Shown here piece by piece: positions 1 to 8,417 of a stretch of DNA of 44,454 nt (the stretch's first letter is position 1; each line of letters opens with the position of its first letter). Source of the stretch: Porphyromonas sp. (GTDB lineage: Bacteria > Bacteroidota > Bacteroidia > Bacteroidales > Porphyromonadaceae); NCBI GenBank assembly GCA_029983505.1, contig JASBZK010000016.1, positions 1 to 44,454 of the forward strand, written 5' to 3'. The notes below the pieces were generated by a model, which did no database searches, had not been told where the DNA came from, and was given only the letters and a program-made list of their open reading frames with translations. Position numbers and translations under genes: made by a program.

Positions 1-97
1 TACGGGGCTTTGTATCCAATACTAATTTCGAAATGTTTCTAATGCGTCAGCCCTGCAAAGAGTCCGAAGGACTCGCAGCTATGGAACCTCTTGACGA

Positions 98-176
98 GGT
101 ACGTACCGGGAAGATCTCCTCGGCCTGTATGGCGATGAGACGAAATACGTACCGGGGAGATTGCGAGACACGGGTC
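98..176. repeat. four-core intergenic element, copy E1
   Basis: Four near-palindromic 10-bp cores begin at 98 (GGTACGTACC), 122 (GGCCTGTATG), 144 (AATACGTACC) and 167 (GACACGGGTC), spaced 24, 22 and 23 bp. A spacer between cores 1 and 2 carries GGGAAGATCTCC, a motif seen in other copies. I see no gene in 1-375. The rest of that stretch holds a small perfect hairpin at 60-74 (GAGTCC, loop GAA, GGACTC), a short direct repeat (35-44 and 217-226) flanking this element, and a terminator-like hairpin at 271-299. Confidence 0.75.
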
Positions 177-270
177 AAAAACAGCCGGGCATATTCTGTG
201 ATTCTTTGGCAACGCAGTTTCTAATGTGTGCCCCCTGAGTGCCTATCGAATCTTCGGGGATCAGTCGGTG

Positions 271-299
271 CGGAGGCTTTTTATCCCTCCGTATTTTTT
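271..299 (+). terminator. terminator-like hairpin upstream of the epimerase gene
   Basis: CGGAGG at 271-276 can pair with CCTCCG at 286-291 across a 9-nt loop, followed directly by TATTTTTTG. It would end transcription coming from the left edge. No gene is visible upstream in the window, so what it terminates is unknown. A weak promoter-like string (TACCTTGTG, 302-310) follows. Confidence 0.5.
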
Positions 300-375
300 G
301 GTACCTTGTGCATAACTAACCCGTGGAGGGTGTATCAACACACCTCCCTCCCCACCCATAAAAGAAATAAAAGAA

Positions 376-1413
376 ATGGAGACAGCACAAGATAAACAAA
401 AAATAGTCCTTCTCACCGGTGCCGGCGGCAACATCGGCAGAGAAGCCGTCAAAATATTGTTGCGCCGGAGAAGTGAGTACGTCATCAGGGTTTTTGACCT
501 ACCGACACCCAAGAATCGGGAGTTCTTCTCCCGATATGAGGGACAGATCGAGACCTATTATGGTGACATCACCAAAGAAGATGATCTGACACTTGCCACC
601 AAAGGTGTGGATTTCGTCATCCATATGGCATCCGTCATACCTCCGCTGGCGGACGAAAAACCGCTCCTTGTCGACCGAGTCAATGTCGGAGGTACGCGTA
701 AATTGATTCACGCCGTGGAGCAAAATTCCCCCTCTGCTTTTTTCCTCTTCGCTTCAAGCGTGGCCGTCTATGGAGACAGATTTCTTGACCCGTTCATCAA
801 AACCACGGATCCGCTCAAACCGTCGGAAGGAGACCATTATGGAGAGGGGAAAGTGCTGATGGAAGACAGCATCCGAAAGAGCGCCCTTCAGTGGACCATC
901 TTCCGGCTCAACGCGATTATGGGCGCCGGAAATCACACGATGAGCGGGATTATGTTTAGGATGCCGTTGCAGCAACTGGTGGAAATATGCACCCCAAGGG
1001 ATACGGCTCGGGCTTTTGTCAACGCGCTTGAGCATCGGGAAGAGCTCACCGGACGCATCTTTAATCTTGGCGGAGGCGAAGCGTGTACGACGACCTACTC
1101 GGATTTCTTGGAGAATAATTTCCGCATCTACGGTCTGGGAGAGTTCGACTTCCCGCTCCACGCCTTTGCGACCAAAAACTTCCACTGCGGGTTCTACGAG
1201 GACGGTCGGCTTCTGGAGGATATTCTGCACTTCCGTCGGGATACGCTCCAATCCTATTACAGACAGCTTGACCGTTCCATCTCTTGGGCTCAAAAGAAAG
1301 CAACCGAATTGATGGCTCCCATAGTGAAAAGCTACCTTCTCCATCTCTCCGAACCCTATAAGGCTTGGACATCCGGAGACAAAGAGGCTATCGATCTCTA
1401 TTTCCGTCGCTGA
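376..1413 (+). CDS. NAD-dependent epimerase/dehydratase (extended SDR)
   Basis: This 345-residue protein is an extended short-chain dehydrogenase/reductase that probably acts in the cytoplasm on a nucleotide sugar or similar hydroxyl/keto substrate. The N-terminal Rossmann motif TGAGGNIG (residues 14-21) fits the GxxGxxG pattern for NAD(P). The sequence DVVxxxA-like region follows as VDFVIHMAS, a Ser-Ser pair precedes VAVYGD (about 126-131), and the catalytic YxxxK is YGEGK at 155-159. The length is normal for the family. The ATG at 376 follows an A-rich stretch, as usual in Bacteroidota. The gene stands alone, with a strong bidirectional terminator at 1528-1570 beyond it. The C-terminal third (after residue 230) is less family-typical, so the substrate cannot be named. 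Confidence 0.85.
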   Translation: METAQDKQKIVLLTGAGGNIGREAVKILLRRRSEYVIRVFDLPTPKNREFFSRYEGQIETYYGDITKEDDLTLATKGVDFVIHMASVIPPLADEKPLLVDRVNVGGTRKLIHAVEQNSPSAFFLFASSVAVYGDRFLDPFIKTTDPLKPSEGDHYGEGKVLMEDSIRKSALQWTIFRLNAIMGAGNHTMSGIMFRMPLQQLVEICTPRDTARAFVNALEHREELTGRIFNLGGGEACTTTYSDFLENNFRIYGLGEFDFPLHAFATKNFHCGFYEDGRLLEDILHFRRDTLQSYYRQLDRSISWAQKKATELMAPIVKSYLLHLSEPYKAWTSGDKEAIDLYFRR

Positions 1414-1449
1414 AATAGAAACGGAGAAACCATTTGAGAGCAATGAGGC

Positions 1450-1476
1450 TGTGTCCCGTGTTTTTCGGGGGGCACA
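1450..1476 (+). terminator. degenerate GTG...CAC hairpin after the epimerase gene
   Basis: GTGTCCC at about 1450 can pair with GGGGGGCAC-type sequence near 1468-1476, with one wobble and a T-rich loop. There is no T-run afterwards. It resembles a degraded form of the GGTGTGCC hairpins at 3578-3615 and 11479-11533, and is probably a remnant or RNA-stabilising structure. Confidence 0.3.
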
Positions 1477-1527
1477 ACACGAGACGCCCCTCCCATCCAT
1501 CCGAATACGCCCATCCACCCGAATACG

Positions 1528-1570
1528 AAAAAAAGAGACTCGGACAAGTCCGTCCGAGTCTCTCTTTTTG
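1528..1570. terminator. bidirectional intrinsic terminator between epimerase and tRNA
   Basis: An 11-bp perfect stem, GAGACTCGGAC with GTCCGAGTCTC, has a 6-nt loop. It is flanked by an A-run on the left (1528-1534) and a T-run on the right (1565-1569), so it can terminate both the forward epimerase transcript and the reverse tRNA transcript. Confidence 0.85.
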
Positions 1571-1577
1571 GTGGAAG

Positions 1578-1651
1578 TGGCCCCACTTGGGCTTGAACCA
1601 AGGACTCCCTGATTATGAGTCAGGTGCTCTAACCAACTGAGCTATAGGGCC
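1578..1651 (-). tRNA. tRNA with CAT anticodon, probably tRNA-Ile2 (lysidine-dependent)
   Basis: Read on the reverse strand this is a complete 74-nt cloverleaf. The acceptor arms are GGCCCTA and TGGGGCC, the D arm GCTC/GAGC, the anticodon stem CCTGA/TCAGG with loop CTCATAA, the T stem CTTGG/CCAAG with TTCAAGC loop, and the discriminator A. CCA is not encoded. The CAT anticodon allows initiator Met, elongator Met or Ile2. The paired first acceptor base pair excludes initiator. The C4-G69 and C5-G68 pairs and the ACTCATAATC loop resemble the isoleucine-2 tRNA whose C34 is modified to lysidine by TilS. Elongator Met remains possible. Confidence 0.85.
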
Positions 1652-1693
1652 GATTGAATGAGACCATTGTAGGTACACATTCTTTTGTGAACG

Positions 1694-1701
1694 CAAAGGT
1701 A
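1694..1701 (-). promoter_or_regulatory. -7 promoter box for the tRNA gene
   Basis: On the reverse strand TACCTTTG matches the Bacteroidota -7 consensus TAnnTTTG and lies about 42 bp upstream of the mature tRNA 5' end. No clear -33 TTTG is seen. Confidence 0.55.
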
Positions 1702-1830
1702 CCTATTCTTCGCGACTTATGCCACACTCCTCCCGCTTTTTGAGTTTCGACGCAATGTTCTCCCAAACGTTTAGGACAACATTGACCCCACCCGCTGAAT
1801 TTGCCCGGCTGCCCTCCGAAATAAAAAAGG

Positions 1831-1838
1831 TATCTTTG
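1831..1838 (+). promoter_or_regulatory. -7 promoter box for the AspT/YidE-type transporter
   Basis: TATCTTTG matches TAnnTTTG and lies 44 bp upstream of the ATG at 1882. A TTTG at 1800-1803 is too far away (27 bp) to be a standard -33 box. Confidence 0.5.
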
Positions 1839-1881
1839 CGGGGAAATCATCGAAGTAACCAATCTTTACACCTATTTCTCT

Positions 1882-3555
1882 ATGAATTGGATCCAAGATT
1901 TGCTGTGGAATAACAGCATCGCACACGCTATTCTTATTATCGCCATCTGTATATCCATTGGCGTACTTCTCGGTAGGGTGAAGATTTTCGGTCTCTCCCT
2001 CGGGGTAACTATGGTGCTCTTCGTCGGCATCGTGATGGGGGAATTGGGGCTGACTATTTCTCCGGAGATACTTCATTTTATCAAAGAGTTCGGGCTCATC
2101 CTCTTTGTCTATGCCATCGGTCTGCAGGTAGGCCCGGGGTTCATCACCAATTTCAGAAAAGGCGGTGCGACGCTTAACGCGCTTGCGGTCGGCGGTGTGG
2201 CTCTGAGCATAGCGGTCACGCTCGTCATTCATTTTCTTACCGGCACACCCATCCAGACGATGGTAGGGGTGATGAGCGGAGCCATTACCAATACGCCCGG
2301 TCTTGGTGCGGCTCAGCAGGCATTTTGGGATCTCAGAGGGCTTGAAGACGAGACCATCTCCCAAGGCTATGCCGCCGCTTATCCGCTCGGTGTCTTGGGC
2401 ATCATCTTCTCGATTATTTTTGTCCGCATCGTCGGGCGCATCGACCTCCGGAAAGAGGAGGAGAAGCTCAGCCAAAACGGAGAGGACGAAGACTCTGCCC
2501 TCGTCCCGCTCACCGTCCGTATCCAAAACCCCTCCATCGAAGGCACGCACGTGCAGGACATCAATAATCTGCTCGAAGGGCGCGACTTCGTTATCTCCCG
2601 CATCTGGGATAAGGATACGAACGTCGTCTCAATGGTTAATTCGGACACCGTCTTCCACGTCGGGGACCTCATCTTCGTAATCATTAACCGCGAAGCCGTA
2701 AATGCGTTTCTCCTGGCGATAGGGCAGGAGGTCAAAATGGATAGGAAGCAGTGGACAAATTCGACCGCCGAGTTCGAGAGTCGTCGTATCCTTATCAGCA
2801 AGGAGAATATTAGCGGTCGAGACCTCAAAAGTTTGAATCTCCGCTCAATCTACGGCGTTAACGTCACCCGCATCTCACGAGGTGGCACTGAGATTGTGGC
2901 TACCCCCAATACCCGACTCCAATATGGTGACAAATTGGTGGCAGTCGGTGGCAGCACTTCTCTCGACAGCGTCACCGCATTGCTCGGTGGCTCGGAAAAG
3001 AAACTTCGGGAGCCACACCTTTTTACCATCTTCTTGGGTATCGCTCTCGGTGTCCTCTTGGGATCGCTCCCGATGATGTTCCCGGGTATCCCCCAGCCCG
3101 TCAAACTGGGGCTTGCCGGCGGCCCGCTTATTGTGGCTATCTTAATGAGTGCCTACGGCTATCGGTACCGTTTCGTAAGCTACACCACCGTCTCCGCCAA
3201 TCTAATGATTAGGGAGACCGGTCTCACGCTGTTTCTCGCAGGAGTGGGGCTGGGAGCAGGTGACGGGTTCGTATCCACTCTGATGGATGGAGGACTCTCG
3301 TGGGTAGGGTACGGTGTGCTGATTACGGTGATCCCGTTGCTTGTGATCGGTCTCCTCGGAAGATTTGTCTTCAAGATAGACTACCTTACGCTCTCCGGGA
3401 TGATGGCAGGCAGCACGACAAACCCGCCCAGCCTTGGGTACCTTAACTCCATCACAGCTACCGACCGACCGGCTGTGGGTTACGCCACTGTCTATCCGCT
3501 CACCATGTTTCTTCGCGTTCTCGGTGCGCAGCTTCTCATCATCTTCCTTGCCTAA
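1882..3555 (+). CDS. AspT/YidE-YbjL-type inner-membrane transporter with two RCK_C domains
   Basis: This 557-residue integral membrane protein belongs to the aspartate:alanine exchanger family (YidE/YbjL duplication type). Two homologous membrane halves flank a cytosolic insert. The N-terminal half (about 1-190) contains the signature GLxLFVYAIGLQVGPGF and GAITNTPGLGAAQ. The C-terminal half (about 375-557) has the matching SGMMAGSTTNPPSLGYLN. Between them (about 200-370) lie two TrkA-C-like regulatory domains, with typical segments such as GDLIFVI and GDKLVAVGG. Family members exchange amino acids or dicarboxylates, but the substrate of this one cannot be read from the sequence. It stands alone, with its own -7 box and a strong terminator at 3578-3615. 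Confidence 0.88.
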   Translation: MNWIQDLLWNNSIAHAILIIAICISIGVLLGRVKIFGLSLGVTMVLFVGIVMGELGLTISPEILHFIKEFGLILFVYAIGLQVGPGFITNFRKGGATLNALAVGGVALSIAVTLVIHFLTGTPIQTMVGVMSGAITNTPGLGAAQQAFWDLRGLEDETISQGYAAAYPLGVLGIIFSIIFVRIVGRIDLRKEEEKLSQNGEDEDSALVPLTVRIQNPSIEGTHVQDINNLLEGRDFVISRIWDKDTNVVSMVNSDTVFHVGDLIFVIINREAVNAFLLAIGQEVKMDRKQWTNSTAEFESRRILISKENISGRDLKSLNLRSIYGVNVTRISRGGTEIVATPNTRLQYGDKLVAVGGSTSLDSVTALLGGSEKKLREPHLFTIFLGIALGVLLGSLPMMFPGIPQPVKLGLAGGPLIVAILMSAYGYRYRFVSYTTVSANLMIRETGLTLFLAGVGLGAGDGFVSTLMDGGLSWVGYGVLITVIPLLVIGLLGRFVFKIDYLTLSGMMAGSTTNPPSLGYLNSITATDRPAVGYATVYPLTMFLRVLGAQLLIIFLA

Positions 3556-3577
3556 GCTTGTAACGACCCCACAGAAA

Positions 3578-3615
3578 GGGGGTGTGCCAAAATGCATTTT
3601 GGCACACCCCTTTTT
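3578..3615. terminator. strong intrinsic terminator between convergent genes
   Basis: A near-perfect stem (GGGGTGTGCCAAAA pairing with TTTTGGCACACCCC, loop TGCA) is followed by a T-run. It separates the transporter gene from the convergent hut operon. Its arm GGTGTGCCA recurs in the terminator at 11479-11533. Confidence 0.9.
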
Positions 3616-3663
3616 CATTTTGCCGTCTAATGGAAGGACGGGGTAAGTGTCAGACTCCGGAGG

Positions 3664-5205
3664 TCAGAGGGAGACGGGGAAGTCGTACGTATAGACGAAA
3701 GCGGTGGCGGCATCGATGAGCTCATACATCACCACATCGTCCTGGACGAAAGGTACCTTTTGGCGAAAATCCTTGAAGATCTTCTGCAGGTGCTTGGAAG
3801 TTTTCTTTTCGCACTTGCGGAGTTCCAAGGCTTGAGCCGCATTCATCAGCTCGATCCCGAGGATTGCATAGAGATTGTCTATGAGGGGGAGGATCTTTGT
3901 GGCAGCGTTGGCACCCATAGAGACGTGATCTTCCTGCCCGTTGCTGGAGACGATGCTGTCGGAGGAGGCGGCGTAGCAGTACATCTTATTACGGCTCACC
4001 ATAGCGGCGGCGGCGTACTGCGGGATCATATAGCCGGAGTTAAGCCCGGGGTTTGCGACAAGAAACTCGGGCAGCCCCTTCAGACCCAAAATCAGCTGTG
4101 CAGTGCGTCTCTCGGAGATGTTGCCCAGCTCGGCAAGGGCGATGGCGAGGAAGTCGGCAGGCAGGGCAATGGGCTGACCGTGGAAATTGCCTCCTGATAC
4201 GATGAGGTCGTCGTCGGGGAAGACCATGGGGTTGTCGGTCACGGAGTTGATCTCCGTGAGCAGGACGGAAGCCACATAGTTCCAAGTGTCATACGTGGCG
4301 CCGTGTACTTGAGGAATGCAGCGGAAAGAGTATGGATCCTGCACCTGAGGTTTCTTAATCTTCTGCAGGGCGCTGCCTTGGAGCATTTCCCGCATCGCTT
4401 GGGCGACCGCCTGTTGTCCCTTGTGGGGACGTACTTCGTGCAGTAGGGGCATAAAGGCGGCTTCCAGTCCGTCAAAAGCCTCAAGCGAGAGGGCAGAGAT
4501 GGTGAGGGCGGCCCGCATCGCACGGCGTCCGAGTATGAGTGCGTAGACGTCGTGGGAGGACATAAACTGTGTGCCGTTAAGGAGTGCCAGTCCTTCCTTG
4601 CTCATAAGGGTCACCGGCTCCAAGCCCTCTTCTTTGAGGACTTCGCGAGCGGGACGGCGCCGGCCTTTGTAGTGTACTTCGCCTTCGCCGATGAGGGGAA
4701 GGAAAAGGTTCGCGAGTGGAGCGAGGTCTCCAGAGGCGCCGAGGGAGCCTTTATCGAAGACTACGGGGTAAATCTCCTTATTAAGGAAGTCTATGATGCG
4801 TTCCACGGTGAGGACTTGCACGCCGGAGAATCCGAGGGACAGGGCGTGTGCCTTGAGGATAAGCATCAGTTTGACCACAGGCAGAGGGACGAGCTCTCCG
4901 TGGGAGCAGGAGTGGCTCTTGACGAGGTTGGCCTGGAGACGGGAGAGGTCTTCCTGAGGAATAGAGACCTTATAGAGGGAGCCGAACCCCGTGGTGATGC
5001 CGTAGAGCGGCTCCTTGGTGCGTTTTACTTTTTCGTCCAGATAGTTGCGGCACTTGTCGATGCGTTTGCGTGCCGCGGGCGACAGGGAGTACTCTACTTT
5101 CTCGGAGTAAAGGAGCTTTTCGAGTACGTCGAGTGTGAGGTCTTCTTTGCCTATGACGAACTTCATCGGTTTGCCGTCAGTCTTGGGTGTCGTCTGCAAG
5201 ATCAT
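3664..5205 (-). CDS. hutH: histidine ammonia-lyase
   Basis: HutH removes ammonia from L-histidine to give urocanate, the first step of histidine fermentation, in the cytoplasm. The MIO cofactor tripeptide Ala-Ser-Gly lies at about residues 157-159 within GSLGASGDLAPLA. Family motifs YGITTGFG, QANLVKSHSCSHG, NGTQ and the NSVTDNPM region are all present. About 513 residues is normal. The stop codon of fchA (5210-5208) overlaps a TTG at 5211, but an ATG at 5205 is the more likely start; a second ATG at 5166 (MKFVIGKED) is also possible. It is the last gene of the hut operon. It is placed distally even though it catalyses the first step. Confidence 0.96.
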   Translation of the reverse strand: MILQTTPKTDGKPMKFVIGKEDLTLDVLEKLLYSEKVEYSLSPAARKRIDKCRNYLDEKVKRTKEPLYGITTGFGSLYKVSIPQEDLSRLQANLVKSHSCSHGELVPLPVVKLMLILKAHALSLGFSGVQVLTVERIIDFLNKEIYPVVFDKGSLGASGDLAPLANLFLPLIGEGEVHYKGRRRPAREVLKEEGLEPVTLMSKEGLALLNGTQFMSSHDVYALILGRRAMRAALTISALSLEAFDGLEAAFMPLLHEVRPHKGQQAVAQAMREMLQGSALQKIKKPQVQDPYSFRCIPQVHGATYDTWNYVASVLLTEINSVTDNPMVFPDDDLIVSGGNFHGQPIALPADFLAIALAELGNISERRTAQLILGLKGLPEFLVANPGLNSGYMIPQYAAAAMVSRNKMYCYAASSDSIVSSNGQEDHVSMGANAATKILPLIDNLYAILGIELMNAAQALELRKCEKKTSKHLQKIFKDFRQKVPFVQDDVVMYELIDAATAFVYTYDFPVSL

Positions 5206-5207
5206 AG

Positions 5208-5831
5208 TCAAATGGTTCGGTAAGTGGTTTCGAGGATTTCCTTTTCGATGTCGGAGATGGCGTCTTCCATCTTTTTGGCTCTCGCCTCATACTCTTTCAC
5301 AAAGTCCAGGTCTTTGATGGAGCCGAGATTGATGCGGACGTTGAGGAGTGCGCCGAGCACGGCGGTACGGCAGCAGAGCATCGCCACACAACCGTCCGTG
5401 ACTGCGTTTTGGTTGCCTTTGGCGACTACTGCTTTGATGTAAGGGATGAGCGAAAAAGCCATCTCTGCCACTTCCATGGGGACTTCGGCCGCTACCTTGG
5501 TGGCTTCCTGAATGGCTTCGGAGCGTTTGGCTTTTTCCTCTTCGGTTTCTTTCGGGAGCTTAAAGGCATCAAAGACGACGTTGTAGGCTTCGCTGTCCCG
5601 GTCGATGGCTTTGTAGAGAAGGGCTTGAATCTCGGCTGTCTTCTCTGCGATGGTCTTCATCTCGTCCTCTACTTCGAGGTACTTCTTTTTGCCGATCGTA
5701 AGACCGGCCACCATGTGGGTGAGGGCGGCGGAGAGGGTGCCCGCGAGGGCGGAGATGGAGCCTCCGCCGGGTACGGGGTCAGAGCCGGCTGTGACGTCGA
5801 TAAATTTTTGGAGTGAAAGTTCGGTAAGCAT
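5208..5831 (-). CDS. fchA: formimidoyltetrahydrofolate cyclodeaminase
   Basis: This 207-residue protein matches the stand-alone cyclodeaminase corresponding to the C-terminal half of mammalian FTCD. It converts 5-formimino-THF to 5,10-methenyl-THF plus ammonia. The N-terminal SDPVPGGGSISALAG segment is the folate-binding signature, and the mostly alpha-helical remainder (for example KVAAEVPMEVAE and NQNAVTDGCVA) is typical. It lies between hutI and hutH. A 120-bp gap with no feature I can recognise separates it from hutI, and its stop lies 2 nt upstream of the hutH ATG. Together with ftcD it recovers the one-carbon unit of histidine, so no HutG or HutF is needed. Confidence 0.94.
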   Translation of the reverse strand: MLTELSLQKFIDVTAGSDPVPGGGSISALAGTLSAALTHMVAGLTIGKKKYLEVEDEMKTIAEKTAEIQALLYKAIDRDSEAYNVVFDAFKLPKETEEEKAKRSEAIQEATKVAAEVPMEVAEMAFSLIPYIKAVVAKGNQNAVTDGCVAMLCCRTAVLGALLNVRINLGSIKDLDFVKEYEARAKKMEDAISDIEKEILETTYRTI

Positions 5832-5951
5832 GCTGGTGGGTTATTTGATAATTGGCAGTTAGACGATTGAGAAAAGTGAATGCCGAGACCATTCTTTCCC
5901 CGGTAAAAGACGGGTAGGGCGAGGCGGTCACTACATTTTGGAGGTAAAAGA

Positions 5952-7241
5952 TTAGACGGAATAGTCGTATACGACCTTGCCCGCTTTGATGGTGGTGCGG
6001 ACGAGGTTTACGCCGAAGTGGTAGGAGAGAAACTTATAGCCCGGGTATCTGAGGATGACCGCGTCGCCCTTCTTCCCCACTTCGAGCGAGCCGATGGAGG
6101 AGGTGCTGTCGATAGCCGCGGCGCCGTTGATAGTGAGTGCCGCGAGTGCCTCTTCTACTGTCATACCCATATAAATGGTGGCAAGAGCGATCATCAATGG
6201 GACGGAGGAGGAGAAGCAGCTGCCGGGGTTCAGATCCGAGGCAAGAGCCACGGCGCACCCTTCGTCGATCATACGGCGGGCGGGGGCATAGTTGTCTCTC
6301 AGCGAAAAAGCGGTGAGCGGGAGGCACGTCGCCACGGTGTCGGAAGAGGCGAGCTTCGTGATGCCTTCTTCCGAAATCTTGAGCAGGTGATCCGCGGAGA
6401 GGCACCCGCACTCTGCCGCAAGCCGGGCTCCGCCGAGGGGGTAGATCTCATCGGCGTGCATCTTGACTTTGAAGCCCATCTCTTTGGCGGCGGAGAGGAG
6501 ACGGCGGGAGTCTTCGAGCTCGAAGACCCCTTTCTCCGTAAAGACGTCCACTGCGGAAGCAAGTCCGCGCTCTTTGACGAGCGGAAGCATCTCACGGATG
6601 ATGAAGTCCGTGTAGGCGGAGAAGCCTCTGTCCCGAAACTCCGGGGAGAGGTCGTGTGCCCCCATATAGGTGCGGTAGAGGTCTATGGGGTGCTCGCGGT
6701 CAAGCTTTTCGGCCACTTCGAGCTGACGGATCTCGGTCTCTTTGTCGAGACCATAGCCGCTCTTCGACTCCACGGTGGTGACCCCCATGGTGAGGAAGTC
6801 GTCGAGGTGCGCGCGGGACTTCCGGTAGAGCTCGTCAAAGGAGGCTGCGCGGGTCGCCCGGGTAGTGGATGCGATACCGCCTCCGCGCTCCATAATGCTC
6901 ATATAGCTTTCGCCTGCGAGCCTCCACTGGAACTCATCCTCCCTATAGCCCCCGAAGACGAGGTGGGTATGGGAGTCGACGAACCCGGGTAGGACGCAGT
7001 TTCCGCCCGCGTCTATGATCTCTTCGGGTGCAAAACCGTGGCGTGCGGGGGCGCCTTTCTCGGATCCCGCATAGGTGATGACCCCGTCCTCGATGACGAG
7101 TGCGGCTGGACCGGATATAAGCCCGATGTCGTTCATCGCCTCACGCCCACGGCGCACCGGACCGGCCATAGTGACCAGTTGTCCGATGCCGTGGATGTAG
7201 AGGTTACCTCTCGGCTTGTCTGAGTGTAGCGGGATGCTCAT
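5952..7241 (-). CDS. hutI: imidazolonepropionase
   Basis: HutI hydrolyses 4-imidazolone-5-propionate to N-formimino-L-glutamate, the third step of histidine breakdown. It is a metal-dependent amidohydrolase of 429 residues, the usual length. The metal-binding HTHLVFGG is near residues 91-98, after the GGNCVLPGFVDS strand. ESKSGYGLD, KMHADEI and ASDLNPGSCFSSS (metal-ligand Asp region) are all family landmarks. The ATG overlaps the ftcD stop by 4 nt (ATGA), indicating translational coupling. A 120-bp gap follows before fchA. Confidence 0.96.
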   Translation of the reverse strand: MSIPLHSDKPRGNLYIHGIGQLVTMAGPVRRGREAMNDIGLISGPAALVIEDGVITYAGSEKGAPARHGFAPEEIIDAGGNCVLPGFVDSHTHLVFGGYREDEFQWRLAGESYMSIMERGGGIASTTRATRAASFDELYRKSRAHLDDFLTMGVTTVESKSGYGLDKETEIRQLEVAEKLDREHPIDLYRTYMGAHDLSPEFRDRGFSAYTDFIIREMLPLVKERGLASAVDVFTEKGVFELEDSRRLLSAAKEMGFKVKMHADEIYPLGGARLAAECGCLSADHLLKISEEGITKLASSDTVATCLPLTAFSLRDNYAPARRMIDEGCAVALASDLNPGSCFSSSVPLMIALATIYMGMTVEEALAALTINGAAAIDSTSSIGSLEVGKKGDAVILRYPGYKFLSYHFGVNLVRTTIKAGKVVYDYSV

Positions 7242-8209
7242 TGGTTCTTCGCGAGCTTGTATTCGAGTACCTGATCGGCGGAGAAGTTCTCGAGCTGGAG
7301 GTGCTTCGTAATCTGAGCCACAATCTCCTCGATGCTTATCTCGTCTTCCGCTATCTCTTCTTTCCTGAGGTAATAGGCGAGCGACTCTCTAAGCGCCTGC
7401 ACAGGGACGAGACCGATGATCTCGGCTCCGACGATCTTCGAGCCATATCTCTGTGCTTCTGCACGGATGAGTTCGTGGGCGCGGTAGACGGCGGTTTTGG
7501 TGAAGTCGGTGAGGTTCATGGAGACTTGGGACTGATGACGCTCGGTGAGGTCGACGCCCATAGCCTTGCAGAAACGAAGTCCCCCGCCGATGTGACGGAC
7601 GCGCTTCGCTATCTTGTCGGCGTGGGCGACATCTGGGTCGTCGAGGTTCACGTTGTAGGCCACGAGGAACATACGTGCGCCCACCGCCACGGTGCCGGCT
7701 GTCGGGTGACGCTCTGCTTTGCCGTAGTCGGGCTTCCAGTCGGGGTCTTTGATTTTCTCGACCATTCCCTCAAATTCCCCCTTGCGGATCTTTGCGAGGT
7801 TGGTGCGGTGGGGGGCTGTGGCGGAGTCTTCGTAGAGGAAGACGGGGACGCCGATCTCTTCGCCAATCGCTTTGCCGACTTCCTTGGAGAGCTCGATGCA
7901 GTCCTCTTTGGTCACGTTCTTAATGGGGATAAAGGGGATCACGTCCACAGCTCCCATACGGGGGTGCTGTCCTTGGTGGTGATTGAGGTCTATTTTGTCG
8001 ACGGCGACGCGGACGGCTTCGAGGACGGCTTCTCTGAGCGGCTCCGGTTCGCCGACGAGCGTGACGACCATACGGTTGTGGTCTTCGTCGTGGGAGTGGT
8101 CGAGGAGGACGACACCTTTTTTATTTCTGAAGGGTGCCAATATGGCTTCCATTACTTCGGGGTTGCGGCCTTCGCTGAAATTGGGGACGCATTCGATGAT
8201 TTTTTCCAT
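7238..8209 (-). CDS. ftcD: glutamate formimidoyltransferase
   Basis: This 323-residue enzyme transfers the formimino group of N-formimino-L-glutamate to tetrahydrofolate, releasing glutamate. Recognisable segments are IIECVPNFSEGR at the N-terminus, LLDHSHDEDHNRMV, QHPRMGAVDVIPF and FLYEDSATAPHRTNLA. It corresponds to the N-terminal (transferase) half of bifunctional FTCD; the cyclodeaminase half is the separate gene at 5208-5831. The ATG at 8209 gives the normal N-terminus MEKIIECVPNFS. A 208-bp gap containing element copy E2 separates it from hutU, whereas it is tightly coupled to hutI downstream. Confidence 0.96.
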   Translation of the reverse strand: MEKIIECVPNFSEGRNPEVMEAILAPFRNKKGVVLLDHSHDEDHNRMVVTLVGEPEPLREAVLEAVRVAVDKIDLNHHQGQHPRMGAVDVIPFIPIKNVTKEDCIELSKEVGKAIGEEIGVPVFLYEDSATAPHRTNLAKIRKGEFEGMVEKIKDPDWKPDYGKAERHPTAGTVAVGARMFLVAYNVNLDDPDVAHADKIAKRVRHIGGGLRFCKAMGVDLTERHQSQVSMNLTDFTKTAVYRAHELIRAEAQRYGSKIVGAEIIGLVPVQALRESLAYYLRKEEIAEDEISIEEIVAQITKHLQLENFSADQVLEYKLAKNQ

Positions 8210-8292
8210 TCTTGGAGATGATTGTTCTTGAGTGGTATGATGTTATAGGTTGAGTTCTTTGGGTAAAATGAGCCGTACTCCCTTCCTGACGT

Positions 8293-8372
8293 GGTACGTA
8301 CCGATGCGAAAACTTCGGTCTGTACCACGATTTTATTTCGGTCTGTATCGGGAGATCTTCCCGGTACGTGCG
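8293..8372. repeat. four-core element, copy E2, inside the hut operon
   Basis: Cores start at 8293 (GGTACGTACC), 8317 (GGTCTGTACC), 8340 (GGTCTGTATC) and 8363 (GGTACGTGCG), spaced 24, 23 and 23 bp. An off-register fragment, GGTCTGCCTC, follows at 8378. The spacer before core 4 is palindromic (GGGAGATCTTCCC). This copy lies between the co-directional genes hutU and ftcD. Confidence 0.85.
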
Positions 8373-8417
8373 AAATCGGTCTGCCTCATAGTGCGGCAAA
8401 GGGGGCGGTACTCCGGC

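Noticed and set aside
33..224. 63-codon open frame at the left edge
   Set aside because: It overlaps element E1, has no recognisable features and no start context; most likely noncoding.
1578..1651. Initiator tRNA-Met
   Set aside because: The first acceptor base pair is a normal G-C pair, and initiator tRNAs have a mismatch there; the anticodon loop and acceptor fit Ile2 better.
5832..5951. Element or promoter in the hutI-fchA gap
   Set aside because: No core series at 23-bp pitch and no -7 box on the reverse strand could be found; only an isolated GAGACC string.
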